The notes under the pieces: generated by a model
The model's database searches: none
Told to the model about the DNA's origin: nothing
What the model saw: only the letters and a program-made list of their open reading frames with translations
Position numbers and translations under genes: made by a program
Source: Gigaspora margarita
Lineage: Eukaryota; Glomeromycota; Glomeromycetes; Diversisporales; Gigasporaceae
NCBI GenBank assembly: GCA_009809945.1
Contig: WTPW01001246.1
Coordinates: 66,181 to 130,180, forward strand
Length of the DNA: 64,000 bases
Reading direction: 5' to 3'
Shown here: one piece after another, positions 25,193 to 36,109 of the stretch
How positions within the stretch are numbered: the first letter of the stretch is position 1
Layout: each line of letters opens with the position of its first letter

Positions 25193-25429
25193 TTCTTAAA
25201 TTTTCAAGAAATATAAAAGTAAATATGCCAGAATAATGTATGTTTATGTGCTGAACAAGTTTACTTAGAGCACAATGTTAGAATCAATTAGTAAAATTTT
25301 GAGAATTATAATATTTTATATAATTTTATTAATAAAAATACAAAGAATTCTATTATTNNCAAAATTTTACTAATTGNTTCTAACAAAGNGCTCTAANAAA
25401 ATTTGTNCAGCAATNAAAAATANATATAT

Positions 25430-25560
25430 TATTTTGATTTATAAAAATAGATGTGATAATTTAGTTTTTAGCAAATTACTATAAAATTTATATATAATAA
25501 TTTAACTTTTAGCAAATTCATGCAGATCAGTTATGACCTCTATGAGAGATGTTTGGGGTC
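25430..25560. mobile_element. MULE-like MITE fragment (GGACCC family), right end
   Basis: It ends CAGATCAGTTATGACCTCTATGAGAGATGTTTGGGGTCC, matching the right ends at 33268 and 44434. The body TTTAGTTTTTAGCAAATTACTATAAAATTTATAT also matches 44290-44340. The left half is missing. Confidence 0.65.
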
Positions 25561-25818
25561 CTGATATTTTATAATTGATATATCAATCAATATCTATATA
25601 TAAAATTTGCTAATATAATTTACTCTATCACATTGCATAATCCTAGACACCTTAACTTAGAGTAGTTTTACATAAATGATATTTAAAATACCAGTCTAAA
25701 AAATTTTGCAAGCCAATTAGATTTCAAGATTAGGTGTAATATGAAAAAGTTCAAGAAACAAAAATAAATGAAAAATCATTCATAACATGAAATTTCGCTT
25801 ATAAAACTGCTTTTTGCA

Positions 25819-27072
25819 TAGGGTGAGGAGCACAGATAATTTTTTAAGCATGTCTCCTGAACATGCCTTGGACTAGAGGCATGCTCTTCATGCCTGGGCA
25901 TGCCCTGTCAATATATTCAACCAATCAGAAATCAATATCATTACCTTTACTTTGATTTCTTGCACTGTATATATTTACTACTATACTAATATTGGTATTT
26001 TACAATACTTAAAATTGACCAATCAGATTATATTAATTTTCAAATGATCCAATCGGTCATTTGGCTTTTGAAATAACTCATGACCAGTCATTAGTTATTT
26101 GGGTCATTTGGGTTATTTTAGATCATTTGCCATTCCTGTTATATATTGTATTTATCTTATAAATAGCAAATAAGTTTAATTTTACAAATAAAGTTGTATA
26201 TAAACTAGATTAATGCACAGTATTTTGTGTCTGAAGTAGTGATGCCACCGAAATTGATTTTTGAAAAAAGGCCTATTTCGTCTTCATTAGAAAAAATTAA
26301 AATTTTTTATAAGAAAGAGCAAATAAAATTTATATAGATATGTTCCTTATAATTTCGTCTATTTAAAAAAAGTATCAAATAATTTCGTTTTTCAAGTAAA
26401 ATAGGTCAAAAACAATTTCGTCTTCAAATTTTAATTTCGGGTTTTCAAACCCGAAATGCTTTCGTCCTCATGTATAGTCTGAAGTGCAATAACAACTAAG
26501 ATCTAATTTCATTTTTTTGATATGACACAAATCAAAATAATACGATGCATCAAAAAGGTAACTATTTTACACATGCAGACAGACACCATACAGAAGTTAC
26601 ATTTTTGATATCCTATTATTAGATACATCAAAAATGTAACTTTTGTATCACCTTACTTAAACATATAAAGTCCTCTGCTATGCTTCGGACAATAAATTAT
26701 AAATATATATATAGTTAATTATACATATTAAACAAGCTTATAATTTTTAGCTCTGGACTTTAACAGCATGTGTTTTCCTAGTTTATTAAATATATACCTG
26801 CACTTAATCAATTGCTAACCTAACCTTGTGATATCGGCTAAATGAATATTAGTAAATAGCTGTTGGTGAAGTAAGCAGCATCAACTTTTATGCTTATTTA
26901 TTTGAGTTTATTTTATTCAAGTGTATAAGGATTTTTTATTATTCAAATTCATTATTAAATTAATAGTATAGATATTTAGTCATGTGACATGGGCATGCCT
27001 TTTGGCCTAAAGTCATGCCCAGGGGCATGCACAAGGGGGGGGCATGCCCATGAATCCCATGCCCTCACCCTA
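25819..27072. mobile_element. hAT element, 1254 bp, non-autonomous, CATGCC-rich ends
   Basis: The ends are TAGGGTGAGG and CCCTCACCCTA. The outside 8-mers TTTTTGCA and CTTCTGCG match 5 of 8, so the target duplication is old. Within about 100 bp of each end lie repeated GGCATGCC/GGGCATGCCC words (25850-25910 and 26990-27065). Removing it rejoins a sequence that matches the uninterrupted relative near 23990-24050. The interior contains a 240-bp dispersed repeat (26228-26470) and TGATGTATC-type repeats but no transposase. Confidence 0.8.
26228..26470 (+). repeat. 240-bp dispersed repeat with TTTCGTC motif, copy 1
   Basis: It starts AGTGATGCCACCGAAATTG and ends GAAATGCTTTCGTCCTCATG. Other copies lie at 33780-34018 (same strand) and 41727-41962 (opposite). 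Inside, AATTTCGTC(T/C)T(C/T) recurs five to six times at irregular 35-70 bp spacing, and a short hairpin CGGGTTTTCAAACCCG precedes the end. It lacks obvious terminal inverted repeats. Confidence 0.85.
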
Positions 27073-27144
27073 CTTCTGCGTACTAATTAAAGTTTTCCTT
27101 GCAAAATTTTGGTATAAAATACCTTCTAACCCCAACCTATTAGC

Positions 27145-27410
27145 AACACCCTAACCCTAACCCAGTGTCTGAAATTGGGTTGCGGAGTCTGCGGACCGCA
27201 ACAAATTTTAAATTTCCGCAACTAAAATCTGAAGTGCATATGCAAATTCCGCACATAAATTTGCAAATTTTACTTATAAATTTTGATGAAATGCTTATAC
27301 GCGCAACTAAATTTTTATAAATTCTTATAATCCGCAATTATTTTTTTTTATTTAGTTGCAGCCCGCAACTAATTTAAAAATTGAATTTCAGACACTGCCC
27401 TAACCTATGG
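27145..27410. repeat. Telomere-like tract split by a hAT MITE
   Basis: ACCCTAACCCTAACC runs into the MITE at 27163 and resumes after it as CCCTAACCTATGG. Without the MITE the tract would read ACACCCTAACCCTAACCTATGG. Confidence 0.85.
27163..27397. mobile_element. hAT-type MITE, 235 bp, inserted in telomere-like DNA
   Basis: Perfect 14-bp ends CAGTGTCTGAAATT and AATTTCAGACACTG. The 8-mer CCCTAACC lies directly on each side (27155-27162, 27398-27405), so the target duplication is itself telomere-type sequence. Subterminal words CCGCAAC/GTTGCGG recur about eight times. Confidence 0.92.
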
Positions 27411-27961
27411 TTTTTTTCTAGCGAAATTTTTTTTAATGGGACCACATAATGAGCGAAATTTTTTAGACTGGTATTTCTAGCCCTATATTTTAAACACGTT
27501 TAATGTCACGTGATATTAGGTACGAAATACAGCACGTGCCCGTAGACCAGTCCGATGGATAATCAATGATATCTTCGAGATTTATAATTGTCGGAATCTT
27601 AATCGGATCTTAGACGGATCAAAAAAGCATTACAAATCATTTTATTAGAATATTAGAAAAGTGTCTAAAGTCCAGTGGATGTTCCAGATTTCTATCACTA
27701 ACACCATGTTTTATAGCGCTAATTAAAAAACCTTAATGCTAATTAAAATATTATATCACTTCTCATTGACTTAAAGCCATTGTTTGTATACATCGCTTAC
27801 GCATTATATCTCTAATGATATAAAGTATATTTGATGTTACACCAGAAAGACTAAATATATATATATACAAAAAAAACTTTTTGTAATGATCAAAAGCTTA
27901 TGCACGATTATAAGAAACCGACCAACTAAGCCGAGAATTAGCTTTAGCTGGTCTTTTTTTA
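27410..27961. other. Region downstream of the RING gene
   Basis: No gene recognised. GACCAACTAAGCC...TTTAGCTGGTC followed by seven T (27919-27958) forms a stem just beyond the RING stop codon and may take part in 3' end formation. GC content rises near 27520-27620 (CACGTGCCCGTAGACC). Confidence 0.5.
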
Positions 27962-29555
27962 TTATTGACTAGGATCATGCGATCCATCCGTCTCATCATC
28001 GGACGGAAAACGAGTTGGAGGCCTTCTGGTTCTAAGCCGATTACGACTTATACGAATTGATAAAGGACTACTACTATCATCTTCGCTTGTTGACCGAACG
28101 CTTAATATCTGAGTTACTTCTCTTTGATTCAAACTTAAGCGTCTAAGTCGTCTGATTGGTGTTATAGAATCATTAGTTGAAACTTCACTTATTACAATTG
28201 GTCGAGACGGAGTGCCTTCATTAATACTTTGTTGTTGGTGTCGTCGCCGACTACGTGTATTTATGGGTGATATTGAAGTTGCATTTGTTAATTCACTTTC
28301 GCTTTCACCGGTATAAGTATCATCCGATGATACAAGTTCTACTATTTCTCTATCGTCAATGAAAGAATCATCATAATCATCTGTATCTGCATCCTCGTCA
28401 AGTGGGATATCTATATCATCTTCAATTTCTATTATGAATTGTTGTCCACAGTTAACACAATGATCTCCTACAACTAAACGAAGCCATCGTTATTACTGTG
28501 TAATTATTTGTTTATTCTTATTTTTAGTTAACTTGTGATCAAACTCACCTTCCCATGAACATCTTGTACAACGTCTGAAGTTAACATAAGAAGTCATTTG
28601 TATTTTAATTATTATGACAAATTCAAATCAAAAAAAAAAAAAAGGATGCTAACAAACCTTATACCATCAGCAAGATCAATAATAACTGGTGCGTTTGGTT
28701 CATTGAAAAGGCCACGCCACGGATCTGCAATACTTTTCATTTCTTGTTCTTTTTTTCTAAGACGTTCTTGTGCGTTTCTTTTTTCATCGTCTGATGATAA
28801 TCTGTCAACAAAAGTTTCCACTTGTTCTTTAACTACGAATGACAATGCTGGTTTTGACGTTATTTTAACACGACATGTCGGGCACTCTTTACGTATTTTG
28901 ACCTTCGAGTAGTAAACGTCAATATAAAATTAGATGCAGATCAAGCGTTAAAAATAAAAAGTTTCGTACCCAATCATAAAGACATTGATAGCAAAAGGTA
29001 TGACCACATGAAATAGTACAAGGGTTTGACATATACTCTACGCAAATAACACACGTTAATCCTTAATAATTGATAAAAATAAAATAAAAATGTAAGTTTT
29101 TTATTTTGTATAAAAAAATTCACGAATATATTGACAGAATATAAATTACCTGGCTTGAATCTTTTGTTATCTGCCTGTAAACTCGCTATAACCTGATCTT
29201 TAAAGGCTATTTCGGCCGTTAGTCTTTCAACCTCTTTTTTGAGTCGCAAGATTTCTTCAGCTGCCTTTATTGAAGTTGGTTGATCATGATCTGGATCATT
29301 TTCTTTGTTAGAGGTGCTTGGTGATACGTTTTGTTCATTGCTCATTTCATTTTGAACCTGTTGATTTTCGCCATCAGGAATAGGCGTGCTTTGAGACTGT
29401 CGAGATTTTTGACGTTTACGTTTATGTGCATTGGTGTCTGGTGTTTCAAGTAAAGTGAGTTCTGTAGTTGGAGTACTGGTTTGAGGCGTGCATAGTGATA
29501 CTTCTTCTTGCGTTATCGACCGAGTTCTTAATCTTTTAGAACCTGACTTGGCCAT
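27962..29555 (-). CDS. RING-finger protein, probable E3 ubiquitin ligase (5 exons)
   Basis: Predicted exons: 29555-29150, 29061-28970, 28902-28658, 28574-28549 (26 nt) and 28467-27962. They join in frame to 424 codons plus TAA, with GT-AG introns of about 67-90 nt. Residues 1-90 are Ser/Thr/basic-rich; 95-135 form a coiled coil. The RING is C3HC4 with C139, C142, C154, H156, C159, C162, C173 and C176, cut by introns after codons 135 and 166. A DPWRGLF motif and a second knuckle C250-x2-C253-x6-C260-x2-C263 follow, then an Asp/Glu-rich stretch and an Arg/Ser-rich tail. RING plus a following CxxC-WE-CxxC knuckle recalls fungal Psh1-like ligases (centromeric histone turnover); this is a resemblance, not proof. 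RING domains bind E2 enzymes. Exons are less AT-rich than the surroundings and frames are unbroken. The ATG was chosen as the first in-frame start. Confidence 0.88.
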
Positions 29556-29650
29556 GACATGTAAATAGAACGCAAAAAAAAGTTAAAGTTTTATGTAAAC
29601 TTGTATTTTTTTTTTTTTTTCCAAACAGGTGACCGAATTAAACTTTACCG
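29556..29650 (-). promoter_or_regulatory. Proximal 5' region of the RING gene
   Basis: Ninety-five bases separate the start codon from the first MITE. They contain a long T tract (A tract on the coding strand) near 29607-29621 and TTTACCG at the MITE border. No TATA box was identified. Confidence 0.5.
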
Positions 29651-30093
29651 TAGGGTGTCCAGGATTATGCGATGCGATATTATGCGCATAATTTGCTATT
29701 TTTCGCATCGCATATGCTTCGCATAAACAAGCAAAAAAAAGCATAAATCACGTGAATAAAAGTTGATTGGTTGTTGGGAATATGTTAACTTCATCCGGCA
29801 AGCTTTAAATTTGTAATTTAGGTGACAGAGTGATGATAGAATGTAGGTCCCGAAAAGTTCCGATGTAGAAAATGAATGAACTTAAATTACGAGCATAGTT
29901 GGAGCAAAATTTTTGGTGAACGTCCGAAAAAATCCGAAAAACAGAACTAAAAGAATTAATTACATATAATAAAAATCGCATAATCGACCTAATTGATCGC
30001 ATAATTTTAAATTTATTTCGCATCCATCGCATAATCAACCTCAGTTCGGCCGCATAATTTACCTCATCGCATCGCATAATCCTGGACACCCTA
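29651..30093. mobile_element. hAT-type MITE, 443 bp, copy A upstream of RING gene
   Basis: The ends TAGGGTGTCCAGGATTATGC and its reverse complement are perfect. The 8-mer CTTTACCG lies on both sides (29643-29650, 30094-30101). TTATGCGAT/ATCGCATAA words crowd both ends. It is nearly identical to copy B in inverted orientation. The Ile/Arg-rich 94-residue frame in each copy (29805-30089 and 30146-30430) is conserved only because the DNA is. Confidence 0.95.
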
Positions 30094-30141
30094 CTTTACC
30101 GTTTATACAATCCGGTGACGGTGCATGCATTGTAATTGAAT

Positions 30142-30584
30142 TAGGGTGTCCAGGATTATGCGATGCGATGAGGTAAATTATGCGGCCGAACTGAGGTTGA
30201 TTATGCGATGGATGCGAAATAAATTTAAAATTATGCGATCAATTAGGTCGATTATGCGATTTTTATTATATGTAATTAATTCTTTTAGTTCTGTTTTTCG
30301 GATTTTTTCGGACGTTCACCAAAAATTTTGCTCCAACTATGCTCGTAATTTAAGTTCATTCATTTTCCACATCGGAACTTTTCGGGACCTACATTCTATC
30401 ATCACTCTGTCACCTAAATTACAAATTTAAAGCTTGCCGGATGAAGTTAACATATTCCCAACAACCAATCAACTTTTATTCACGTGATTTATGCTTTTTT
30501 TTGCTTGTTTATGCGAAGCATATGCGATGCGAAAAATAGCAAATTATGCGCATAATATCGCATCGCATAATCCTGGACACCCTA
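30142..30584. mobile_element. hAT-type MITE, 443 bp, copy B (inverted relative to A)
   Basis: Same ends and same length as copy A, with its own 8-mer AATTGAAT on both sides (30134-30141, 30585-30592). Only 48 bases of host DNA separate A and B. The two separate target duplications show two independent insertions rather than duplication of one. Confidence 0.95.
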
Positions 30585-30760
30585 AATTGAATGTTTGCAC
30601 TGTCATGTGTTGTCGCGATTTGCGCGTCCTGTTAAGTGACACGTACGTGATGATTAATTATTGCAATATTGCAATGATGATTAAAGACCGCTATGTCGCG
30701 ACGGAAGCACTAATTGCGTATTTACATTGTTTCAATTGTGTTATTATCTAAGTATATGCT
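30585..30760 (-). promoter_or_regulatory. Likely displaced distal promoter of the RING gene
   Basis: This 175-bp stretch is distinctly less AT-rich than its surroundings. It contains GACACGTACGTGATGA, a perfect palindrome ATTGCAATATTGCAAT (about 30659) and TCGCGA twice. Without the MITEs it would lie about 150-330 bp upstream of the start codon. A promoter role is inferred from position and composition. Confidence 0.45.
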
Positions 30761-30769
30761 ATTTCTAAA

Positions 30770-31420
30770 AAGATCAGAATTAACCACAGGTCAGGGTTCG
30801 ACATTCATATGATTCACAAACTGTGAAAAATCTATATAATCACAATAGCATTTTTGGAATTACTACGATACTAGATTAAAAGTGCAATAATTTTTGATAA
30901 TGAATAACTTTGATCCATTGGCAGGAGTTTTGAACGATTTTAACATTAGATGACCGTCTTGATGAGATGATTTTACGTAACAAGCCAAAGTTACTAAAAT
31001 CTAATCACAAAGAAGCGAAAATAAATTATATACCATCAATTAACTAAAAATATTTCAATCGATCTAACAATTAATATGGGCTGCTGTCAAGCAAATTGAC
31101 ATTTGAAAAAGATTAATACCTTAACTTTTATCACTTATATTCTGATGAATTTCTTATAATTTGATAGCCAAAAGAAAGCTCAAGGTCTAAGTTTCTTTTA
31201 ACTACTAAAATATAAAAATAGCTTTGAAATTTATCAAGATATGGGCAGTAAAAGTTAAGGCATTGGGGCACCAATACAAACTCTTTCCAACGATTCTTTT
31301 AACCAAAATTTTCCATAAACACCAACCTATAAAAACTTCGTAGTTAGTATATTTATACATAACAAAAACTTTATCAGAAGCAACTTGAATATAGAGTTTT
31401 AGATTGTATGTAAGATAAAC
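30770..31420. other. Intergenic DNA, nothing recognised
   Basis: No open frame, repeat or RNA signal could be supported in this stretch. Confidence 0.4.
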
Positions 31421-31559
31421 TGAAATAGAGATGAAAAAAAACTCTCCTTGTGGGTTTGGCTTTCTGGGTAGAAGACTTTGTTACTATAAAAGATATAGTA
31501 GAGCAACCATCCTGAAGTTGTTTGTCAGAAGTTGCAGAAGCTTAGGCAGAAGCATACTT

Positions 31560-31800
31560 TTGGGTAGATATATTATTCTACAAAGCATAAAACTTACACT
31601 TATTACAAGTTTTGGTCTCTTGTTATTTTTTCTTGAACTTTTTGAAATTTTACCAAAAAGTAGGAAATTTAGCTTACTTCTTCCAAAAGATCAGTTTTGT
31701 TTACTTTTTCCAGTTTGGAAATGTGCCTACCTATTCAGAATCAAGTTACAAGTTTGTTTTGGATTATTGAAATAAACAATAAATGACATATGAATTAAAT
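31560..31800 (+). repeat. Dispersed repeat pair, copy 1 (other near 33360-33560)
   Basis: TTACCAAAAAGTAGGAAATT...CTTCCAAAAGATCAG...AATGTGCCTACCTATTCAGAATC resembles TTCAAAAAGTGGGCAATTTG...TTCCAAAAGATCTAT...AAGCACCTACCAAATTGG in the second copy. The 114-residue frame at 31431-31775 spans it; the second copy does not conserve that frame, so it is probably not a gene. Confidence 0.5.
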
Positions 31801-31849
31801 TGAAATAAAATTTGAAATAAAATTTCATTTTAGAAGGTTCTTTTAGACA

Positions 31850-32690
31850 CAGTTATTCTTTCTTTTTGATATATATATAATACTTAGGTAGTAGTATTTG
31901 TGCAGTATTATATAATTTTTATATTTTAGTATTAGTTCGTTTAGTTTTTTAGTTTATTTTTGTTTGGTATAGATAGTTTTTTATTTTTTTTCCATGCTTG
32001 TTAACCTTATTTTTGTATAAAATTTTTGTTGGTTTTTTTTTATCTTGTTACTTTTTTTTGAATTTTGTTAGTATTTGGGTTTTGTTTAGGTTTGTGTAGT
32101 TATTTTCCTATTTTTTATTTTTTCTCTTTGAACTTTCTATTTAGTTTTCTTTTTGTTCATATATGGTTGTTGGATAGAATATTTCAACTATAGTAGCTAG
32201 GTAGAAGGGATCTAAAGAAAAATCCTTTTTGCTTTTGACAAGGTTAACAACAAAATATCTGTTTTCTTGGTAAAGTAGTACAACAGATTATATGTAGAGA
32301 TCTTATAGTATCCATATAGTATTATTCTTGTATTTAAATAAGCTTATGATTTTTAATTGTATAATAATTTTTAATCATTCAAATCTCTTTAATAAAAAGT
32401 TAATAGTAGAACTATCAAAAAGTAAAAAATAAAAAAAAAAGTTAAGCCATTAATTTTTTTAAAAATATCAACCTGTTTGATTTTTATTAATAGTAGTCTA
32501 TATCAGTTAGCCAATATATCACATGAAAATTTTTTATATATAAAATTTATAAAAAAAACATATAAAATTACTATAAGATAAAAAAAAAAAAAAAGGATCA
32601 ACCAAACTCTTACTACCGATCACTTGTACCAACATACGTACTGAAATTCTGAAGTGAAGTTTACAATAAAAACATTGCGCACTCTTTAGA
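31850..32690. other. T-rich repeat-derived DNA
   Basis: TTAGTATTTGGGTTTTGTTTAGGT (about 32070) is matched in reverse orientation near 52545-52590, so this is another dispersed element without coding content. Its borders could not be found. Confidence 0.4.
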
Positions 32691-32693
32691 AGC

Positions 32694-32858
32694 ATAGTAT
32701 TTATTACGTAATTTTTACTATAGATACATGGTCAGAGGTAGTAATTATATCTATATATTATATTAATCAATTCAAATTAGATAAAGTGATTACACCATAC
32801 ATAGATAAGAATGGCTACTAAGTAAAAACTATTACATAATAAATGGTATACCCCTTGA
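32694..32858. mobile_element. Harbinger-type MITE, diverged
   Basis: It matches 53390-53554 along its length (AGTATTTATTACGTAATTTTTACTATAGATACATGG ... ATTACATAATAAATGGTATACCCC). Its left end has decayed. Confidence 0.65.
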
Positions 32859-32973
32859 ATACAATAAAACAACGAGACAGCTATTATTTAGGGATACAGT
32901 TAATTGAGTATCTGCTAATAACTTCAGAGTTTATTACTCACCAAACAACAAAATGGCACTTGTCATTTAGAGA

Positions 32974-33268
32974 GAACCTCAGATATCTCTTATATAGATC
33001 ATAACTAGATTTTGGCCAATTTTGACCTAATTTGCTAAAAATATCAAAATATATTTACTTTAATAACTTTTAATCTAGTGATTAGAATTAAATAAACTTT
33101 TTTTTGTTAGATGCGCCTCACTAAAAGCTTTATTTTAAAAAAATGTTCATTCAAATTGGACTACTGGATGGCAAGATAATTAGCAAAAACTGTTTTTTGC
33201 TTTTCAAATTTTAGATGTTTTTGCTGAAAAATTTCAAGTATGACCTTTATACTAGATGTCCGGGGCCC
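32974..33268. mobile_element. MULE-like MITE (GGACCC family), 295 bp
   Basis: The ends GAACCTCAGATATCTCT and AGATGTCCGGGGCCC are imperfect inverted repeats. The flanks CATTTAGAGA (32964-32973) and TGTTTAGAGA (33269-33278) match 8 of 10. It is the uninterrupted version of the element at 53283-53931 and preserves the empty site of the Harbinger MITE nested there. Confidence 0.75.
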
Positions 33269-33779
33269 TGTTTAGAGATAAAGTTTACAGACTACTTGTT
33301 GACAAGTTCAGAGTTTATTACTCACTAGAAAGAAGTCCTAGGCGGCTCTTTGTTGGAGTTGGACTACACCGGAGGGCCTACTCTTCTTAGTAAAATAGTA
33401 ATTTTTGGTATTGCTAGTTCTTTTCTCGTTAAAATCTTCAAAAAGTGGGCAATTTGGCATATTCTTTCCAAAAGATCTATAGTGTTTACACTAACCAAAT
33501 CGGAAAAGCACCTACCAAATTGGATTGTTAGTCATGAGTGGCTTAGAATATGCTACATGGAATGACATACAAGGTTTTCAAAGGAAACCACTAGAAGAAG
33601 ATTCTAGAAGCTTTAATAAAAGTAGTCAAATTCTTACTACTATATAGGTTTAACGTCACCAGACCTTGGCCATTATTGGAGGATAGGACTCTAAGATATT
33701 AACAATTTTTAGTTTTGAAGTTTGAAGGCCTTGGGCCCTTTTAGCTAACTTTAGTCTATGAATAAAGTAGTCCAAGGTT

Positions 33780-34018
33780 AGTGATGCCACCGAAATTGAT
33801 TTTTGAAAAAGGCCTATTTCATCTTCATTAGAGAAAATTAAAATTTTTTATAAGGAAGAGCAAATAAAATTTATATAGATATGTTCCTTATAATTTCGTC
33901 TATTCAAAAAAAGTATCAAATAATTTCATCTTTTAAGTAAAATAAATCAAAAACAATTTCGTCTTCAAATTTTAATTTCAGGTTTTCAAACCCGAAATGC
34001 TTTCGTCCTCATGTATAT
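33780..34018 (+). repeat. 240-bp TTTCGTC dispersed repeat, copy 2
   Basis: Over 90 percent similar by eye to 26228-26470 and with the same borders. It has several TTTCGTC to TTTCATC changes. Confidence 0.85.
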
Positions 34019-34181
34019 CCAAGTTCTTTTTTCTTTTAAGCTATATTATTTCTATTTCATTGTTTTTCTTGTAATAATTTAAAGCCATATGAATAAAGAG
34101 CAAGATCTTGATTATAAAATCTAAAAAAAAAAAAAAATTACTATAAGATTTGAATTCATGATGTTTTTTCCTCTATATATT

Positions 34182-35517
34182 AATTTAAAATTAAATTTTT
34201 TGGAAATATAGAACAAGGGAAGAAAAAAAAATTGAACTTAAAAATCTGATTAAAATTTTGTTTATTTTGCACAAAACAAAAATGTAACTTCACCAAAAAC
34301 AAATATTTTCTAATTTTAAAATAAAAAGCATATATAAAAACATGCTCTAAACAACTTTACTTAGGTGACAAAAGTAGGGTACCTTGCAAGAAAAATGGGT
34401 TATCTATATACTAAAGTTAAAATTTATTATATTTCATGATAAAAAAATTTTTTCTTATTAGGTAAACTACTTTGGGCTTTTAAGCAAAGTTGTTTAGCAT
34501 ATAATTTTACTTATGTTTAAAATTAAAACGCGCTTTTTCAAACTTTTTACTAAGGGCTATGATATTAATCACCTGATTATTTTTTATTAAAGGCCTATCA
34601 TCCCTTCCTCCTCTTTAATATAGATTTGATTAGGTTCCTATATATAATTTCAACATTTTTTACCCCCCTCCTCTTCTAAAAAATCATCTAATTTTTGTCA
34701 TTTTTCTAAATGAAAAATAAGTTAAAGTTAGAAAAAAAATTTTTTCTAACCTTAATCTTATTTTTTACTTAGTAAAAGGTTTGAAAAAGCACATTTTGAT
34801 TTTAAATGTGAGTAAAATTACATGCTGAACAACTTTGCTTAAGAGCCCAAAGTAGGTTATCTAATACGGAAAAATTTTTATTATAAAATATAATAAATTT
34901 TAATTTAGTACATAGATAACCCATTTTCTTACAAGGTAACCTACTTTTATCACCTAAGTAAAGTTGTTCAGAGCATGTTTTTACATATAGGGCACAGTCA
35001 ATTAAAACATAGCTTATAGTTTTTTTTCTATTTTGAGAAAATCACATTTGAAATTTAGTATAACAACAATAATGATTGTTCTATTATTAGTATAACCTGT
35101 TTGATTTATATGAATTAGCCAATTATACAAGCTCTTTTCTATGATTATACAGCAAGGATCAACAAGCTAATTTCTAAAATCTATTTTTAGATCACTTCTA
35201 TTTACATATAGCATTTAGAAAAATAGGCATTGACAAAAAATTTTATTATATAAATCGATACTTTAAATACTAAATTATATAGTTGAATGGTGCTTTATTT
35301 GATAGTATTGTTAACTTGTTTTTGCAAAAAATGCTATAAGCCATGTTTTAATTGACCGCTCCCCATATGTTTCTTATTTTAAAATTGAAAAATATTTGTT
35401 TTTGGCAAAGTCATGTTTTGTTTTGTACAAAATTAGTGAAATTTTAATTCGATTTTTAAACTCAATTTTTTCTTCTTCTCTTGTTCTATATTTTCGAAAA
35501 ATTTAATTTTAAGTTAA
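34182..35517. mobile_element. Large foldback element with nested insertion
   Basis: The left arm (34182 to about 34680) and right arm (about 34710-35517) are complementary: AAATATAGAACAAGG at 34204 faces CTTGTTCTATATTT at 35480, and CATGCTCTAAACAACTTTAC faces GTAAAGTTGTTCAGAGCATG. The centre is a hairpin of AGTTAGAAAAAAAATTTTTTCTAAC. Removing 34990-35364 restores the right arm. A relative lies at both ends of the 54.3-59.8 kb foldback. Confidence 0.8.
34990..35364. mobile_element. MITE nested in the foldback right arm
   Basis: The ends GGGCACAGTCAATTAAAAC and GTTTTAATTGACCGCTCCCC enclose CATAGCTTATAG/CTATAAGCCATG. ATAT lies on both sides; taking it out gives ACATATGT, matching the other arm. 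Confidence 0.75.
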
Positions 35518-36107
35518 GGGAAGTGCAGTAAATTACGTGATTAGGGTTTACATAGGTCCTGACCCCCCGTGATAGGACTGTTGACCAATCAAATTTCATA
35601 AAACTCAAAAACGGCTTTGATCTAAAAATCAGCTACGCCACAATCAACAAAAGTTGCTACATAGTAAAGTCTAAATTTTACTAAGAAAATCGATTAAAGT
35701 CGCTTAAGTAAACTTATTCAGAAGGTCAAAATACACTTACCATAAAATTTTCATAAGTATTAGAGAATTTTTTATTAATTGACTTTTGATTTTTACGTTC
35801 GAAGGAAAAATTAAAATTTTTTAAAAAAATATATTCGACGAACGTAAAAATTAAAAGTTAAATAATAAAAATTTCTTCAATTTTAATAAACATTTCAGTA
35901 TATGTGTATTTTGGTCTTCCAAACAAGTTTACTTAATCGATAATTATCGATTGACATAGTAGAATTTAGACTTTACTATGTAGCAACTATCTGCGATTGA
36001 CTAATAATCGATTTTGCTTCAATATTATTGGCTGTTTATACATATATATATAGGACGTGATAGATGGCCGACCCCCCCAGATAATTATGTGATTTACTGC
36101 ACTTCCC
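35518..36107. mobile_element. Harbinger-type element, 590 bp
   Basis: The ends GGGAAGTGCAGTAAATTAC and TGATTTACTGCACTTCCC, with TAA on both sides (35515-35517, 36108-36110). Inside near each end are CCTGACCCCCC/GACCCCCCC words. It hosts the palindromic MITE at 35653-35987. Confidence 0.8.
35653..35987. mobile_element. Palindromic MITE (GTTGCTACATAG family), nested
   Basis: The ends GTTGCTACATAGTAAAGTC and GACTTTACTATGTAGCAAC; inner CGTTCGAAGG.../...TCGACGAACG turn. It is the same family as 17821-18159. Confidence 0.8.
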
Positions 36108-36109
36108 TA

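Noticed and set aside
27919..27958. Rho-independent terminator
   Set aside because: A stem followed by T residues is present, but the context is a nuclear gene with introns; kept only as a possible 3'-end feature.
29805..30430. Nearly identical 94-residue frames in both MITE copies
   Set aside because: Conservation equals that of the whole 443-bp MITE; no start context, domain or codon bias supports a protein.
31431..31775. 114-residue gene
   Set aside because: The related sequence at 33360-33560 does not keep the frame; no domain or intron signals were seen.
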